Source: Apostichopus japonicus
Lineage: Eukaryota > Echinodermata > Holothuroidea > Aspidochirotida > Stichopodidae
Reading direction: 5' to 3'
Assembly: GCF_037975245.1 (NCBI RefSeq)
Contig: NC_092575.1
Span: 14,490,310-14,554,309 of the forward strand
DNA length: 64,000 nucleotides
Below the pieces are notes generated by a model. It saw only the letters and a program-made list of their open reading frames with translations, ran no database searches and was not told where the DNA came from. The position numbers and the translations under genes are program-made. Positions 53,281 to 64,000 of the stretch are shown piece after piece. Position 1 is the first letter of the stretch; each line of letters opens with the position of its first letter.

Positions 53281-55587
53281 TTAGGCAGCCAGGTTTTTTA
53301 TCTTCTGCCCTCTACTTTTATATCATTCTTTACTGTACAGTATTGAACTAGATTAGGGCAAACAAATTGTTCCAGTGGTAGGGGGCTGGTAACTTGAAAC
53401 TTTCACTGGTTGTAAATAAAGAATCATGAAGAAAAAACTTTAAGCACAGCGCTTTTGAGCGTCTTTTTCTGACCTCCTTTGGTCATGTTTCGATTGTCCT
53501 TCAGCTACCTTTTTAAATTTGAGTTTTTACGAGTTTGCTTGAACTCCACTTTCTTTATATCGACATAATTATTTTAAAAATGCATTTAATCTGTGGCAGA
53601 AACTACTGTTTTATGAAAATATTTCAATCATTATTCACCTTGTAACTGTTTACATGACGATTGTGGTTAAGTGACTTTTTTTTCCAAGATTGACATTATC
53701 CTCGTTCTGAAATTTGTATATTCCCTTGAAAATTAAGTTGAACTTGTTCGGGAGCATTTGTAAAAGGTCATATATAACGTACATATATAAATAAATAAAT
53801 ATAAAATATATAATGTATGTGGCAGAGCAGAATGTAAGAGTAACATTGGACCCATGCATTAACATATAGTATTGTTTTTTAAGCATTGTTGAATCCGCTA
53901 TTCCGCGCTTGAAAAGACTTGCCAATCACGACTTAAAAGATGTGGTTGGAGACCATCAGTTTGAAAGCATATACATGTTTTGAATAAGAGATTCTTGAAG
54001 GGGGCAGGATAGAATGTAGCGGTAATATGTTAATATGTTAACTTAAAAAGACAAGATGTATGTTTTGATGCTTTCGCTCGTTGAGTCTAACACTGTGACA
54101 GTAACTCGATAATTTGGCACGCAAAGTTATGACTAGAGAACTTAACATATATATCACGGTTTTGTTGTGATTTTAAACTATATCTGTGTGCTCAATTGAT
54201 GATACAAAAGTGACAAAACGATTCTGGGATGATGGGAGAAAAAGTAAATATCAACATCATCATTATCCATTACCAGCGTCAGAGTGGCGTTCTTTTGTTA
54301 ACGAAACTCTTATCATTTCGAACTGACAAGGGGATTAAATAATATGTTAGTAGCACCTGGGAGCACGTCACATGACCCTTCATGTTTGTCACTGTGGATT
54401 TCCAGATCATATATAATGCGATGAGCACAGTCTATTGGTGTTCTAGTAGTTACCATAGAAACGGTTTCCATGAACATGTATGGGTACTAGATTGTCCACC
54501 ATGGTGATATAGGAAATATGGAGGATGCCGGGTTCCAGTTTTCTATGTGACTGGACATAGGTGGTAGAGTCTCCGTGACGCATTATGACGTAAAAGGGTC
54601 GAATCTCATTGGTCAGAGGTGAAAGGTAAGAAGAATAAGAAAAACCAGCATGGTAGCCATATCGTGCACACCAAAATATAATAGACAATACCATTAGGTG
54701 GTTAATTGAGGTACATACTTATGAAGGGAGTAATTATTTTCGATGTCAACATCGTTTCATCTAACCTAAATATGTCAAAAATCATGATATTAAAGAGGTT
54801 CCAAATTTCAAAAAGGTGTTTCACAAACTCGAAAGCGGAATGCTTTCTAACTTCAAACTTGGTAAGTGTATGGACGATGTGCCTCCGGAGTCATGACATC
54901 ATAGTTGTTATAAAACTGACATTTCGGGTGAGATCTGCAACTCCATGGATTGCGAAAAACTCCGTTTGTTTTTCTTTTCATTCTTTGTTTTAGTTTTGAA
55001 CACAAATCTTAATGACAATTTGGAGGATTATGGTCTGAGCGTCAAAGTTTACTAAAACGTAAGCCCATTGACGCTGTTATTCCTCATTCGTGCTTTACAT
55101 TCGAAAATTTCACAGTCAGACATTGGAGATATCCTTTTATACTGTCAGGTGTTGTGTCTTAGCGATTGATGAATGTCACACATAGAATGTATGATGTATT
55201 TCTTTGTATTTAGTTGCATTTATAAGTATTGCCGCTATGTGTATTTTCATTATATAATTTTATGTCTACAGGATAAACTTACTTGGAAGATTACTCTGCG
55301 TCTGTACAATGACATGTTTTGCTGAAAAGAGAGTAAAGATGTTAATTTGATCAGTTTCGGAATAATGAGACTTTGTTCCGTTTATACCAAAATGTCTCTG
55401 GAGGGTTGCAGATATTTCAGTACTGATTGTTCGATACGTTTCTTGTTAATGTAATGTAAATCCGAAATGCGTCCAGTCTGCACTGAAGTTGTATTTTAGT
55501 GTCACATTTAACAATGGGGACGGAAAAATGAACAGTCTAATCACGCAGTTGATAGCTGGATCTTTATTAATGTGATCTTAAAAAAAT
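53281..55587. other. Intergenic region, no recognisable gene
   Basis: AT-rich sequence. Gttaccatagaaac at 54449-54462 is RFX X-box-like. Short frames carry no domain that I recognise. Confidence 0.45.
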
Positions 55588-56127
55588 GTCCAGGTCAAAA
55601 TTTCTTTTTGATATGTTATAGAGGAACATAACCTAAGCATTCTAGTGAACTTTGCATTCAATTCCTATGTACCGGTTTGGAGATATTTACAGTTGAAGTT
55701 ATCTGATATTCTACCAAAAGTGAACTTCAAGCAAACAGGGGTGATGTCATAGTTGCACACTGACATATTATGTTTTGTTTATTCTTTATTTTTCAGTCTA
55801 TTGATTTGACCTTGGATGGGATAGGGTAGTTTGTCTAAAGGGGATGTGAAGTTTATAAAATACCAATACCTATGGTACATTCACATTATGGATGCATCCA
55901 AATGTGGAGTATAAAATTAGACATCAATTTTAAAGGAAAACAAACTGTGTATTACTCTGCAGAATGACGTCACACCTGTTTGCTCCAAGTTCACTTTTGA
56001 TAAGAAAGATGGCAACTTCAACTGTCAATATATCAAAAAACGGTACTTAGGAATTGAATGCAAATTTCACCAAAATGCTTAGATTATGTTCCTCTTTAAC
56101 ATATCAAAGAGAAGTTTTGACCTGGAC
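55588..56127. repeat. Large imperfect palindrome (arms about 162 bp)
   Basis: The left arm 55588-55749 and right arm 55965-56127 are reverse complements at roughly 80% by eye. Paired blocks include gtccaggtcaaaa/ttttgacctggac, aggaacataa/ttatgttcct, tgcattcaattcct/aggaattgaatgca and agtgaactt/aagttcact. The spacer is about 215 bp. I see no clear terminal motif or target duplication. It may be an old foldback element or a local inverted duplication; the frame at 56054 starts inside the right arm. Confidence 0.85.
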
Positions 56128-57098
56128 TATTCTTTTAATGTATAGTTTTGTTTATCCTTATAGTACTTGTATTACATATGGAAACATCGTTTCGAGCCGT
56201 TCGTCGCAAACAGTTTGCAATAGGTATATCACAGATTCTACGATACAAACTCATTCGCGTACATGGAGGTTAGGAGCATGTTTCCACAGGCACTGTATTT
56301 TATGCATATTCCCATTGCTCATCTCAGTACGGTCTTCATATAGCACCCTTTGGCTATTCCTATTTTTTTTTTCATTTCTTGTTCAACTTATTTTACAACA
56401 AGCTACTAATTTTAAGCAGGTTTTATTACACCAACATGTTGTCCGCCATCCTAGTACTACACTATACTACTAAGCCTATAACATTAGGTTTATAGCTATG
56501 TATAGTACTGATAGCTAGGATACGTAAGCACCATCTAAGATATATGTATCAAACGGTGTGAAACTCATCGCCATGACCAACTACTAACTTTTAAAACAAT
56601 CATTTGAATCGGTAGGTCACTTACCGTGTCTTGCAGTGATATTTTTTTTCATCTTCTTCATATTTTCAGTGATTGGAACTATACTGTTTAACCCAAACTT
56701 CATCATGTGTATTGTAGTGCAGTACGGTAATCCCGTCGCCTTAGTACAGCATATAACAATAAAAAACTGTCATTTGTCGCGGGAGATTGCTTTGTAGTTT
56801 GCAAGAGAGGAACCACAGGATAGATTAGTCAGACTTCCTTCGTTTCTGGTTTGTAAAAAGACACGAAAATAGAGTATAATTCTGACTCTAGTTTATTGTC
56901 AAGTTATCATACTCGATACAGGAGGTGGCGGAAGAGAGAGCACGCAACTATTTATGTAATCGGGGTGGGCTGGATGGTGCAACAGTCAGCAAGGCGTGTC
57001 GTTCCGTTGGACAGAGCTTAATAAAAGGGTCACAAGGGTCACAGGGGGTATGGGTTAGTAGATATGAAAAAGTCACGATCAAGTGCTTTAGATTTTAT
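56128..57098. other. Intergenic region, no recognisable gene
   Basis: Chance open frames at 56054-56473 and 56925-57140 show no domain; the first starts in the palindrome and the second overlaps the solo satellite unit at 57099-57171. Confidence 0.45.
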
Positions 57099-57171
57099 GA
57101 CATGGAGCTTGAGATTAGGCTAGCACCATTCCAGTCATAATAAACTTATACATTTTGCCGTCATTGGACAT
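57099..57171 (+). repeat. Solo partial copy of the right-end tandem repeat
   Basis: Gacatggagcttgaga, tagcaccattcca, ataataaactta and tacattttgccgtcattgga match the core of the unit at 63441-63916. A single partial unit stands here, 6 kb from the array. Confidence 0.8.
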
Positions 57172-57814
57172 AACCCAATTATATATTTCCTTACACGCAA
57201 TTCCTTGTCATTCAAATGTTTCTTTTTTTCCCCTTCAATTTTCGTCTGTCATAGTAGTACTGAGAAATTCCTTGTTCACATGTGCATGCATTCTCATTTA
57301 GCCCGTTTTTTTGTGTGGATATGTTTACAATATAACTTAAACAAAGTATGACCAAAGAAATTTCGTTAACACATACTTTATTTCAACATATATTATTTTC
57401 ATTCTTGTAAACTTAACATTCAACATTTGTAACAAGGCTTTTCAAACTTAATTTATCAAATCCCATATGATAAAATACAGGAATACACAATAAATGTAAT
57501 AACATGTGCCATTCAGGTCCTATACAGAGTTCATCCACTTCTATGAAGGTGCTGAGACAAACATCCACAAGTCTCCGTGAACATTCATTTATTGAACATT
57601 TTTCAATTAGCCTACCAATAGTCAGTTTCACTTGACTCACTCCCATTTGATCTGTTCGTCATAATTCCCCTTTCCAAAACAATATTTTGCAAACATTTCT
57701 TTTCCTAATTGTTTGACATTTGTGTTATCGCAATTAATGTAAGTGACACGATATATAGATAAAAACTATTGCAGTACTTTTATATCATAACAAATGTATG
57801 AAATCCATTTAAAT

Positions 57815-59600
57815 TTTCAATTTCAATTTCAATTTATATCAAACCAGTATAAATATAAAATATTTATAAATATTTTTTTTTCTTTTTTTAATTGCATCCA
57901 TCTCTTCTGCACATCATATTACGTTGAAAAGAAAGAAAAAGTTCGTTTCATGACACCAAAAAGGACATTTCCTTTATCAATAATGCAAAGGATCTCTTAG
58001 CAGTTTAATTTCTTTGTGCTTTTTGTTATTGATAACTATATACATTTCAACACTCAAGAAAAATGAAAGCTTATGCTTGAAAATATCATAACTTGGAACG
58101 CTTTTGTTAATTCTGCAAAGGTAAATATAATATTTGGCATAAAACATTGTCAGGCTATACCATTTCATTTTGTTTTCATAATCATAACCAAAACGCACGT
58201 GTTCGTACTCAACTTCAACTTTTGAATTAAAGATTTCAAGAATTATTTTGTTCCAAATATCTCAAACTGCGCTACAGCGCCAGTAAAGGTGGTCTGAAGT
58301 TTCAGTAGACTCGCCACAAAAACTGCAACTTGGGTCGTCAATAATGTTAATTTTACTAAGAAAACGATTTGTAGCAATGATACGATGGATAAACTTGTAC
58401 TGAAAGCTTTTTAATTTAGTATCTCTAATCTTGCTACAAGAAACAAAAATCTCACTCCAGTTTAAAGTGGTGCCTTTAAAATCATTGTCCCATTTTAAAC
58501 AACCACGTGGTTGCTCAATACAACGGCTGTCAAATTTATTATAAGCATATTGACAAATCTTAGTAGTACCATATAATTGTGCTAACATAACCTGCTGGCT
58601 ACATGGTTGCTTCGGCAGCTGTAATGAGTATCTGGATGGTACCCACGTACGTGGGATAGAATGTATAATCCCATTCAGCTTTGTAAAGGGGAAGCTTGAA
58701 CAATTAAATTTAGCAATAAAAGCAGTATACGACAGAGGCCTGCCAGACATGTCATAAAAATCCCGGACATAAAGCACATTTGAATTAAAACACTTCCTGT
58801 ACCAAACAACTTCATTATTAATCTTGATAAAACTGTTGTTCCAGATAATCTGATCACCGTAATTCGCCACCGGGATTTCAAAGGTGAGATCGCTCCAAGC
58901 ACAACAGCAGTTGCGAAGAAACTCGTGTTTAACCTTCTTAAAAATATCATTTCCCTTGAAATTACAGCTAAAAAGAAAATCCTTACCAACGTTTTTCAAA
59001 AAATAGTCGAAAAGGACTTTCCAATGGCCAAAATTATGATCTGTATATCTTTTAATCCAAGTGATTTTCATACTTTTCATGAAATCATTCACGTTAATCA
59101 TATTTAAGCCGCCTTCTTCCTGTGGCTGCATTAAAATTTTCCTCTTTGTCTTGTTGCCCTTTCCTCTCCAAATAAAGTTAAACAGTAAACTATTTAGTTC
59201 CTTTAAAAATGATTCTGGAGGGTTAGGCAGAACAGAGAAGAGGAAAACAAGTTGTGACAAAGCAAAACTCTTTATGATAACAATTTTACCATAGGGAGTC
59301 AGATCACGAGGAGACCACATATTTAGGACACTTTTCAAACGTGAAAGTTTTGGCAAATAGTTTAAGGGAAAAAGGTCACTTCTATTATTCGTAAGTGTAA
59401 TACCAAGAACCTTAATAGGACCATCTGTAAAGGGAATATTATAAGCACTCTGACCATGAACATTCTCATTATTATCGCCGATAGGAAGAAAAAAATATTT
59501 ACAAATAGGCGTACATCAAAAAAACAGTTCTTGTTAAGATTAAACAAATGATATGGTAAATGGTAAGTAAAAGTAATAAGATTGTTAAATGGTTTAAACA
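57815..59600 (-). mobile_element. 3' end of an L1/Tx1-type LINE (RT C-terminal pseudogene)
   Basis: Minus-strand frames run from about 59600. After a degenerate segment come PFTDGPIKVLGITLTNN (RT thumb), SRLKSVLNMWSPRDLTPYGK, IVIIKSFALSQLVFLFSVLP, WRGKGNKTKRK, EEGGLNMINV, and a zinc-knuckle-like CSFCGESTETSDHLYWRC at about 58275-58335. One in-frame TGA (58262-58264) interrupts the frame, and the same frame then continues with MFYAKYYIYLCRIN to a stop near 57977. These blocks belong to the C-terminal part of L1/Tx1-group ORF2. The 5' RT core and endonuclease are missing. A short (tttcaa)n tract at 57814-57835 may be the 3' tail. Confidence 0.9.
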
Positions 59601-59788
59601 TAAAATGATGAAATAGTCATTACTGAAACTATACTAAAGATTCTAAACTATCAAATTGTATAAAGTAAGTGTTTTAGGTAGTCGTGTAGATCATATCCAA
59701 ATATGCATTCCCGCATTTCTAAAACTATTGCTGTACGTTAAAGTAAACTTGCGGTTAAGGTTTTGATTTCCAGTTTACTTCTGAATTT

Positions 59789-60835
59789 TTACTCATTAAA
59801 TGTCATTTTCGGTACAGAAGTTTTCAGTTGAAATCTCTTGTCAGTTTCTTTCGCAGTTGACTCAACCTCTTTTGAGATCGACGATAACATGTCCTTGTCG
59901 GTTCTGTTTGTCAAACAAAACGGACAGTTGATGAGTTTCATCAGGACCAGTTTAAAATATATGAGAGGATTGAGGGTATGATTGAGCAACGTAATAACAT
60001 AACAGGAATTAGCAAACATTAAATTCTTGAATTCCACCAACCGCTCTGATGGACTAGAGATCAGATACATACTGAAGATACAGGTTGGTAGAGCCGTAAT
60101 GAAGTTAGTAAAGAGCATAGAGTAGAAAGTGAACATTATCGTACGTGTCTGTTTGACCCTTTTCATTTTTTCTTTAGTGGGCAACTCGAGCGTTTTGTAT
60201 GATTTAGACAGGGAAATACTTAGCGACACATATAGCACAAGTACTGGAAAGAGAAAACTTAGGACAAGAAATGGCGAAAACAATACAAATTGTTCAACTT
60301 CCGTCAGTACAAATGTATACAAGAGGGAACCCACACAACCCGACGCGACATAGGCAACAATAATGAAAAGAAGGTATTTTTTGACAGTCACCACCCGTTT
60401 GTAACTGAACGGAATGGCGGATAGTGCTAAGTACCTATCCACGGCTACACCGCACATACACAGGTTTGAATGGAAAGTCAGTGTGGTCGTCAATGCGTAC
60501 ATCTTGATAGGCCATACACTATAGATTATGAGAACGACACATTCGACGATGGCGAAAATGCTATGACCTAGATCAGAAACGTTGACGAATAAACCGAAAA
60601 TGTAGTTTGTTTTACGGTGTAATTGGTACTTAAATTGCAGCCATATGACCATCAAATTCGCCAATAAACTAATTATTGATATCACTATGCGTGAATATGT
60701 TACTATCGTAAGGAGTATCAACTGATCAGTTGTAAACAATGTATGAAAATCAGGAATCAGACCGTCATAGATAGATGCCTCGGTTATGGCTGCAATGTAA
60801 GTGGTCTCCATGGGAACAAAACCAGTTGTATTCAT
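59789..60835 (-). CDS. Rhodopsin-like (class A) GPCR, single exon, 348 aa, orphan
   Basis: An intact frame with seven hydrophobic segments at about residues 47-68, 78-106, 115-137, 152-175, 183-210, 231-259 and 272-298. Class A marks are Asn60 in TM1 (LLANLMVIW), Asp88 in TM2 (NVSDLG), DRY at 133-135 followed by LALSAIPFSYKR, a TM6 proline (ALP, 248-250) and NPLIY at 289-293. Missing are the TM3 cysteine and its ECL2 partner, the TM4 Trp and the CWxP box in TM6. The N terminus has an NxT site and no signal peptide. A C-terminal Cys pair (C304, C307) could be palmitoylated. The receptor couples external ligands to G proteins in the plasma membrane; the ligand cannot be read from sequence. It is transcribed toward the LINE relic at 57.8-59.6 kb. 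Confidence 0.9.
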   Translation of the reverse strand: MNTTGFVPMETTYIAAITEASIYDGLIPDFHTLFTTDQLILLTIVTYSRIVISIISLLANLMVIWLQFKYQLHRKTNYIFGLFVNVSDLGHSIFAIVECVVLIIYSVWPIKMYALTTTLTFHSNLCMCGVAVDRYLALSAIPFSYKRVVTVKKYLLFIIVAYVASGCVGSLLYTFVLTEVEQFVLFSPFLVLSFLFPVLVLYVSLSISLSKSYKTLELPTKEKMKRVKQTRTIMFTFYSMLFTNFITALPTCIFSMYLISSPSERLVEFKNLMFANSCYVITLLNHTLNPLIYFKLVLMKLINCPFCLTNRTDKDMLSSISKEVESTAKETDKRFQLKTSVPKMTFNE

Positions 60836-61375
60836 CTGTCAACAGAAAGCATAACAGCACAAAAGAGTTATATTATTGTCTACGAAAATAAACAAACTTC
60901 TTTGACATTCTGTGAATAAATGTCTAACTTTTAGCATTTCACGATAAGCGAACTATACATCGTCCTGCGTAATGATAGCCTATCTCTATAAAGTAATATT
61001 AAAACGAAATGTCTTTACTTTAAATTTCAATTGACTACATAGAACCCAGAACCGTCTTACAACGTAGGTGGTATTTTCAATTTCGTCCACTTAGAACAGT
61101 TTGCAAAACACAAGTTGGTATGACTCTGCTTGTCACCCTCCGTTAAGCAAACTTTTGTCCTTTTTATTATTTGAATGGATTGTCGCAATTTTTAACAGTT
61201 TCTGGCAGTCTTTTATTGGCGGGAATTAAGTTACAACAGCATTTCGCTGTTTTCAAAACATGCTTCATTTGTCCACAGTAGGCGAATCGATTCGAAAATT
61301 GTTTATTTTTCACCACCATCAGAACATCTGAATACATACTTCTTGTGCGGCTGATCATAAGTTATTAAAATTGAT
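60836..61375. other. GPCR upstream region
   Basis: No TATA box or upstream exon can be supported on the minus strand. The short frame 61167-61358 has no recognisable domain. Confidence 0.4.
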
Positions 61376-61379
61376 ACAC

Positions 61380-61450
<71 letters not shown>

Positions 61451-61484
61451 TATATAGGCCTATATATATATATATATATGTATC
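61376..61484. repeat. CA/TA dinucleotide microsatellite
   Basis: (CA)n passes into (TA)n, interrupted by aaatatatataggcc near 61446-61460. Confidence 0.95.
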
Positions 61485-61669
61485 TCTTTCGAGATCCGGC
61501 TTTAGGAATTACAAATGATTTTCGAGTTGGTCAGCATCATGTTTGATCTCTAGAGTAAGGCAAAATATGTCACCAAAAACAGAACTAGTATTGTTCGATA
61601 CAGGTGACAAACGCCTTCAGTGGAATTACGATCTTCCTTACCGGGTTCGAACCTCTGGACATACAATCA

Positions 61670-61741
61670 GCGTCCATAGCCTAGTGGTTAGGGTGTCCGC
61701 GTACAGAGCGGAAGGCCCGTGGTTCGAATCCCGGTGGAAGC
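61670..61741 (+). tRNA. tRNA-like sequence, anticodon ACA (pseudogene or SINE head)
   Basis: A 72-base cloverleaf can be drawn: acceptor gcgtcca/tggaagc (6 of 7 pairs), D arm gcct/gggt, a perfect anticodon stem tccgc/gcgga around loop gtacaga (anticodon ACA), and T loop ttcgaat with an imperfect stem. A box tagcctagtggttaggg and B box ggttcgaatcc are good. ACA (Cys) is not a normal eukaryotic tRNA anticodon and the T stem is weak, so a tRNA-derived repeat is likelier than a working gene. TA microsatellites lie about 190 bp upstream and 55 bp downstream. Confidence 0.5.
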
Positions 61742-61796
61742 TGAAAGTTTTTTCACTGTTCTTGATTTTCCAACTCATTACGTTTTTCATTTATAT

Positions 61797-61799
61797 AGG

Positions 61800-61846
<47 letters not shown>

Positions 61847-61853
61847 CATATAT

Positions 61854-61903
<50 letters not shown>
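61797..61903. repeat. (TA)n microsatellite with acatatat interruptions
   Basis: Two TA tracts joined by atacatatatacat modules, ending in taatattgg. It begins with ataggccta, the same motif that interrupts the TA tract at 61455, so the two tracts may be related by duplication. Confidence 0.93.
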
Positions 61904-61904
<1 letters not shown>

Positions 61905-61907
<3 letters not shown>

Positions 61908-63440
61908 GGAAAATGGTTAAAAGTCATCTTAGCGCTTGAAGAAGTGTTTAACAGGATTAATCTATGTTATTTTGCAGGTTTTTTTTTAAATGCTTAATAG
62001 AATGAGAATATGGCTACTATTATTCCAAACACCTTTCAAGAACGTTAAATCAGTCTGAATAACTATTTATTGGAATACACTGGCTCACCAACTGAAAAAA
62101 AAATGAAATATACTCTATCATATCTAGATTAAGTATTGAATTTATTCTGTTAACAACTCATCCAGTGTTCTGCTAGGTCACGTTTTGCCCCGAACTCTTA
62201 TATGAAAACAAAGACCTACAGGCAAAAAGTATTTCTTTATGTTACATAAAAAGTTGTAATATTTTCCTAAAAGTCACACCATCACCTCCCCGCCCCCCCC
62301 CCCCCAAAAGACACGTTCCGAATTCTTTCCTCCCTCTCTCCACCTCTCTCACTCTCTCTCTCTCTCATGAAATTTTGTGCTGTAATCTTGCTTAGAACAT
62401 TTACCCTGGTCCATCACTATAGGGCTGTAATGAACATTTCAAAGAAATTGAGAGTAAGTCCTCTTTCTGACATGTATTTTGGCTTTTGTTTTGTCCTTAA
62501 ATATTGAAGCTGCATGGATGTCCCCGTCACCCATACATTCCCAGCCAATAACAGAATGTAGTCATAATAAAACTCGTTGCCGGTTTTGTTGGCCTTATTG
62601 ACGTTGTTCGCCCAGTCAATAAATTCTGACTGAAACCAAAGGACTAGTAAAGCCAGAAAAGCACTCAATTCATCTCTTTGAACAATGTTGAATGTACGCC
62701 CCCTGATGAAGACTACACTTTGAAATAGTTGATCACAAAATATGAATCATTGTCATAATTCATAAACGATAACTTTACAAACACTATATCAATAGCATCT
62801 CAACACATTTATTTTGGGGGTGTAAAAAAATTATTTAAAATATGTTTAAAGTAAAATAGAAATACCGTGATGTCGTTTATCTTGGTCACAAATGATCAGA
62901 AGAGTCCAGCAAAAACTTCGTTGAGGATAAATCAAACTGGTTAGCTCTGTAAATAATTTTTCTCCCTCAGAAGGTTGAAATGCCAGGTAAAAGACAGCTT
63001 CAGGTGGACTTTGAGGAGTTCCTTGTTTTACACCAAATATGTCGACTCTGGCTGTTGGACTTCAAAATTCGTCATATTTCACTATCGTTTCGCCTTTTGT
63101 CAGGTCTTGAATATAAGATCATTCTCGTTTGTCTAATTAGACGATCTAATTGTTTTTTTTACAAGGACAAAAATTATAGTTCCTGTCCATTAAAAATGCA
63201 TTTAATGCGGGGCAGGACAATTTGTTACCATAATTTATTATTAGTTACTCCTTATAACTTTCGTGCACTTACCAACTAAGATCGATATTTTGCAATTGAT
63301 GGACGGGTTATATTACTACTATGTATTGTATATAATTATGTATCTTTGTTGTCTTCCTTTGACATGAGGTTATCTAAGGCAGAATTCACGAATGATCGCG
63401 ACCCGACGCAACGCGGCTGTCGTCGTGACGCGAAAATATC
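61905..63440. other. Intergenic region with repeat F copy 2
   Basis: It holds repeat F copy 2 (62445-62600), a 13-base C run at 62293-62305 and a (tc)n stretch at 62346-62366. No gene can be supported. Confidence 0.45.
62445..62600. repeat. Dispersed repeat F, copy 2
   Basis: Direct, diverged copy of 51421-51560. Shared blocks are cctctttctgacatgtattt and cccagccaataacag. Confidence 0.75.
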
Positions 63441-63916
63441 GTCGAAAGTCGGGTAATTTGCGTGGAATTAAGGTTATGACTGAACATGATTTTGTCAGTG
63501 TTAAGAGTAACATATGAGTTTGAGGATTTTAGCACCATTCCATTAATAATAAACTAATACATTTTACCGTTATTGGACAATCGTAGAAAGTAGGGTAATG
63601 TGCGTGGATTTAAGGTTAGGACTGACATGATTTTGTTAAGAGTTACATGGAGTTTGAGAATTTTAGCACCATTCCATTAATAATAAACTAATACATTTTA
63701 CCGTTATTGAACAAGCGTAGAAAGTAGGGTAATGTGCGTGGAGTTAAGGTTAGGACTGAACATGACTTTGTTAAGAGTTACATGGAGTTTGAGAATTTTA
63801 GCACCATTCCATTAATAATAAACTGATACATTTATGCCGTTATTGAACAAGCGTAGAAAGTAGGGTAATGTGCGTGGATTTAAGGTTAGGACTGACATGA
63901 TTTTGCCAGTGTTAAG
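63441..63916. repeat. Tandem array, unit 134-142 bp, about 3.5 copies
   Basis: Units start gtagaaagtagggtaatg at 63441 (variant gtcgaaagtcgggtaat), 63583, 63717 and 63853, spaced 142, 134 and 136 bp. Each carries taaggttaggactgaacatg, agtttgagaattttagcacc and attccattaataataaactg-like blocks. The first and last units share tttgtcagtgttaag-type sequence absent from the middle units. The last stops near 63916. A solo partial copy lies at 57099-57171. Confidence 0.93.
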
Positions 63917-64000
63917 ATCATCGTCTTTAGTCGGCAAACTGAACATAATAGCGTTTTGCCAATTTGCAATCGTGTAGTGTACAGGGTTTTAGTGACTAGT

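Overview
This 64 kb window is AT-rich, intron-containing, repeat-dense animal DNA. It has spliced genes with GT..AG introns, AATAAA poly(A) signals, tRNA-derived SINEs, three kinds of LINE-like or Penelope-like reverse transcriptase relics and long microsatellites. The gene and repeat mix suggests a marine deuterostome invertebrate, most likely an echinoderm such as a sea cucumber. That placement is inference; nothing here fixes the species.

Four protein genes are well supported. (1) A three-exon stefin (type 1 cystatin, cysteine-protease inhibitor) at 7267-10541 on the + strand. (2) A gene whose coding region has no intron, at 15174-16331 (+), for a type I membrane protein with a signal peptide, two Ig-like regions, one membrane span and a tail with two tyrosine motifs. 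(3) A six-exon secreted C-type lectin at 26965-31754 (+), whose introns carry very large microsatellites. (4) A single-exon rhodopsin-like GPCR at 59789-60835 on the - strand that lacks the usual TM3-ECL2 disulfide cysteine. They share no operon-like organisation. Three of the four (protease inhibitor, Ig-type receptor, lectin) would fit innate immune or surface-recognition roles, but a functional link is only inference.

Layout: 1-4930 is repeats (a 184-bp satellite, a 45-bp minisatellite split by a hAT-like MITE with a perfect 8-bp target duplication, and a GAT microsatellite). 5158-5579 is a second hAT-like MITE. 7.2-10.9 kb is the stefin. 13.8-14.06, 19.9-20.15 and 21.45-21.57 kb are three copies of one SINE family. 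15.1-16.35 kb is the Ig-like receptor. 20.6-23.3 kb is complex repeats. 27-32.3 kb is the lectin. 33 kb has a different SINE between 50-bp direct repeats. 35-42 kb is dispersed repeats. 42.7-43.8 kb is a CR1/L2-type LINE fragment. 45.8-47.6 kb is a BEL/Pao-like gag fragment that runs into a duplicated repeat. 52.0-53.3 kb is a decayed Penelope-like element (- strand). 55.6-56.1 kb is a large imperfect palindrome. 57.8-59.6 kb is the 3' end of an L1/Tx1-type LINE (- strand). 59.8-60.8 kb is the GPCR. 61.4-61.9 kb is TA repeats around a tRNA-like sequence. 63.4-63.9 kb is a 134-142-bp tandem array.

The rest is mostly non-coding sequence in which I could not support a gene. I found no convincing new enzymatic or defence system. 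The most interesting items are the Ig-like receptor, the lectin with its odd calcium site and microsatellite-filled introns, the disulfide-less GPCR, the SINE family with a conserved cUUCGg hairpin, the 50-bp repeats around a SINE, and the structurally complete MITE inside a minisatellite.
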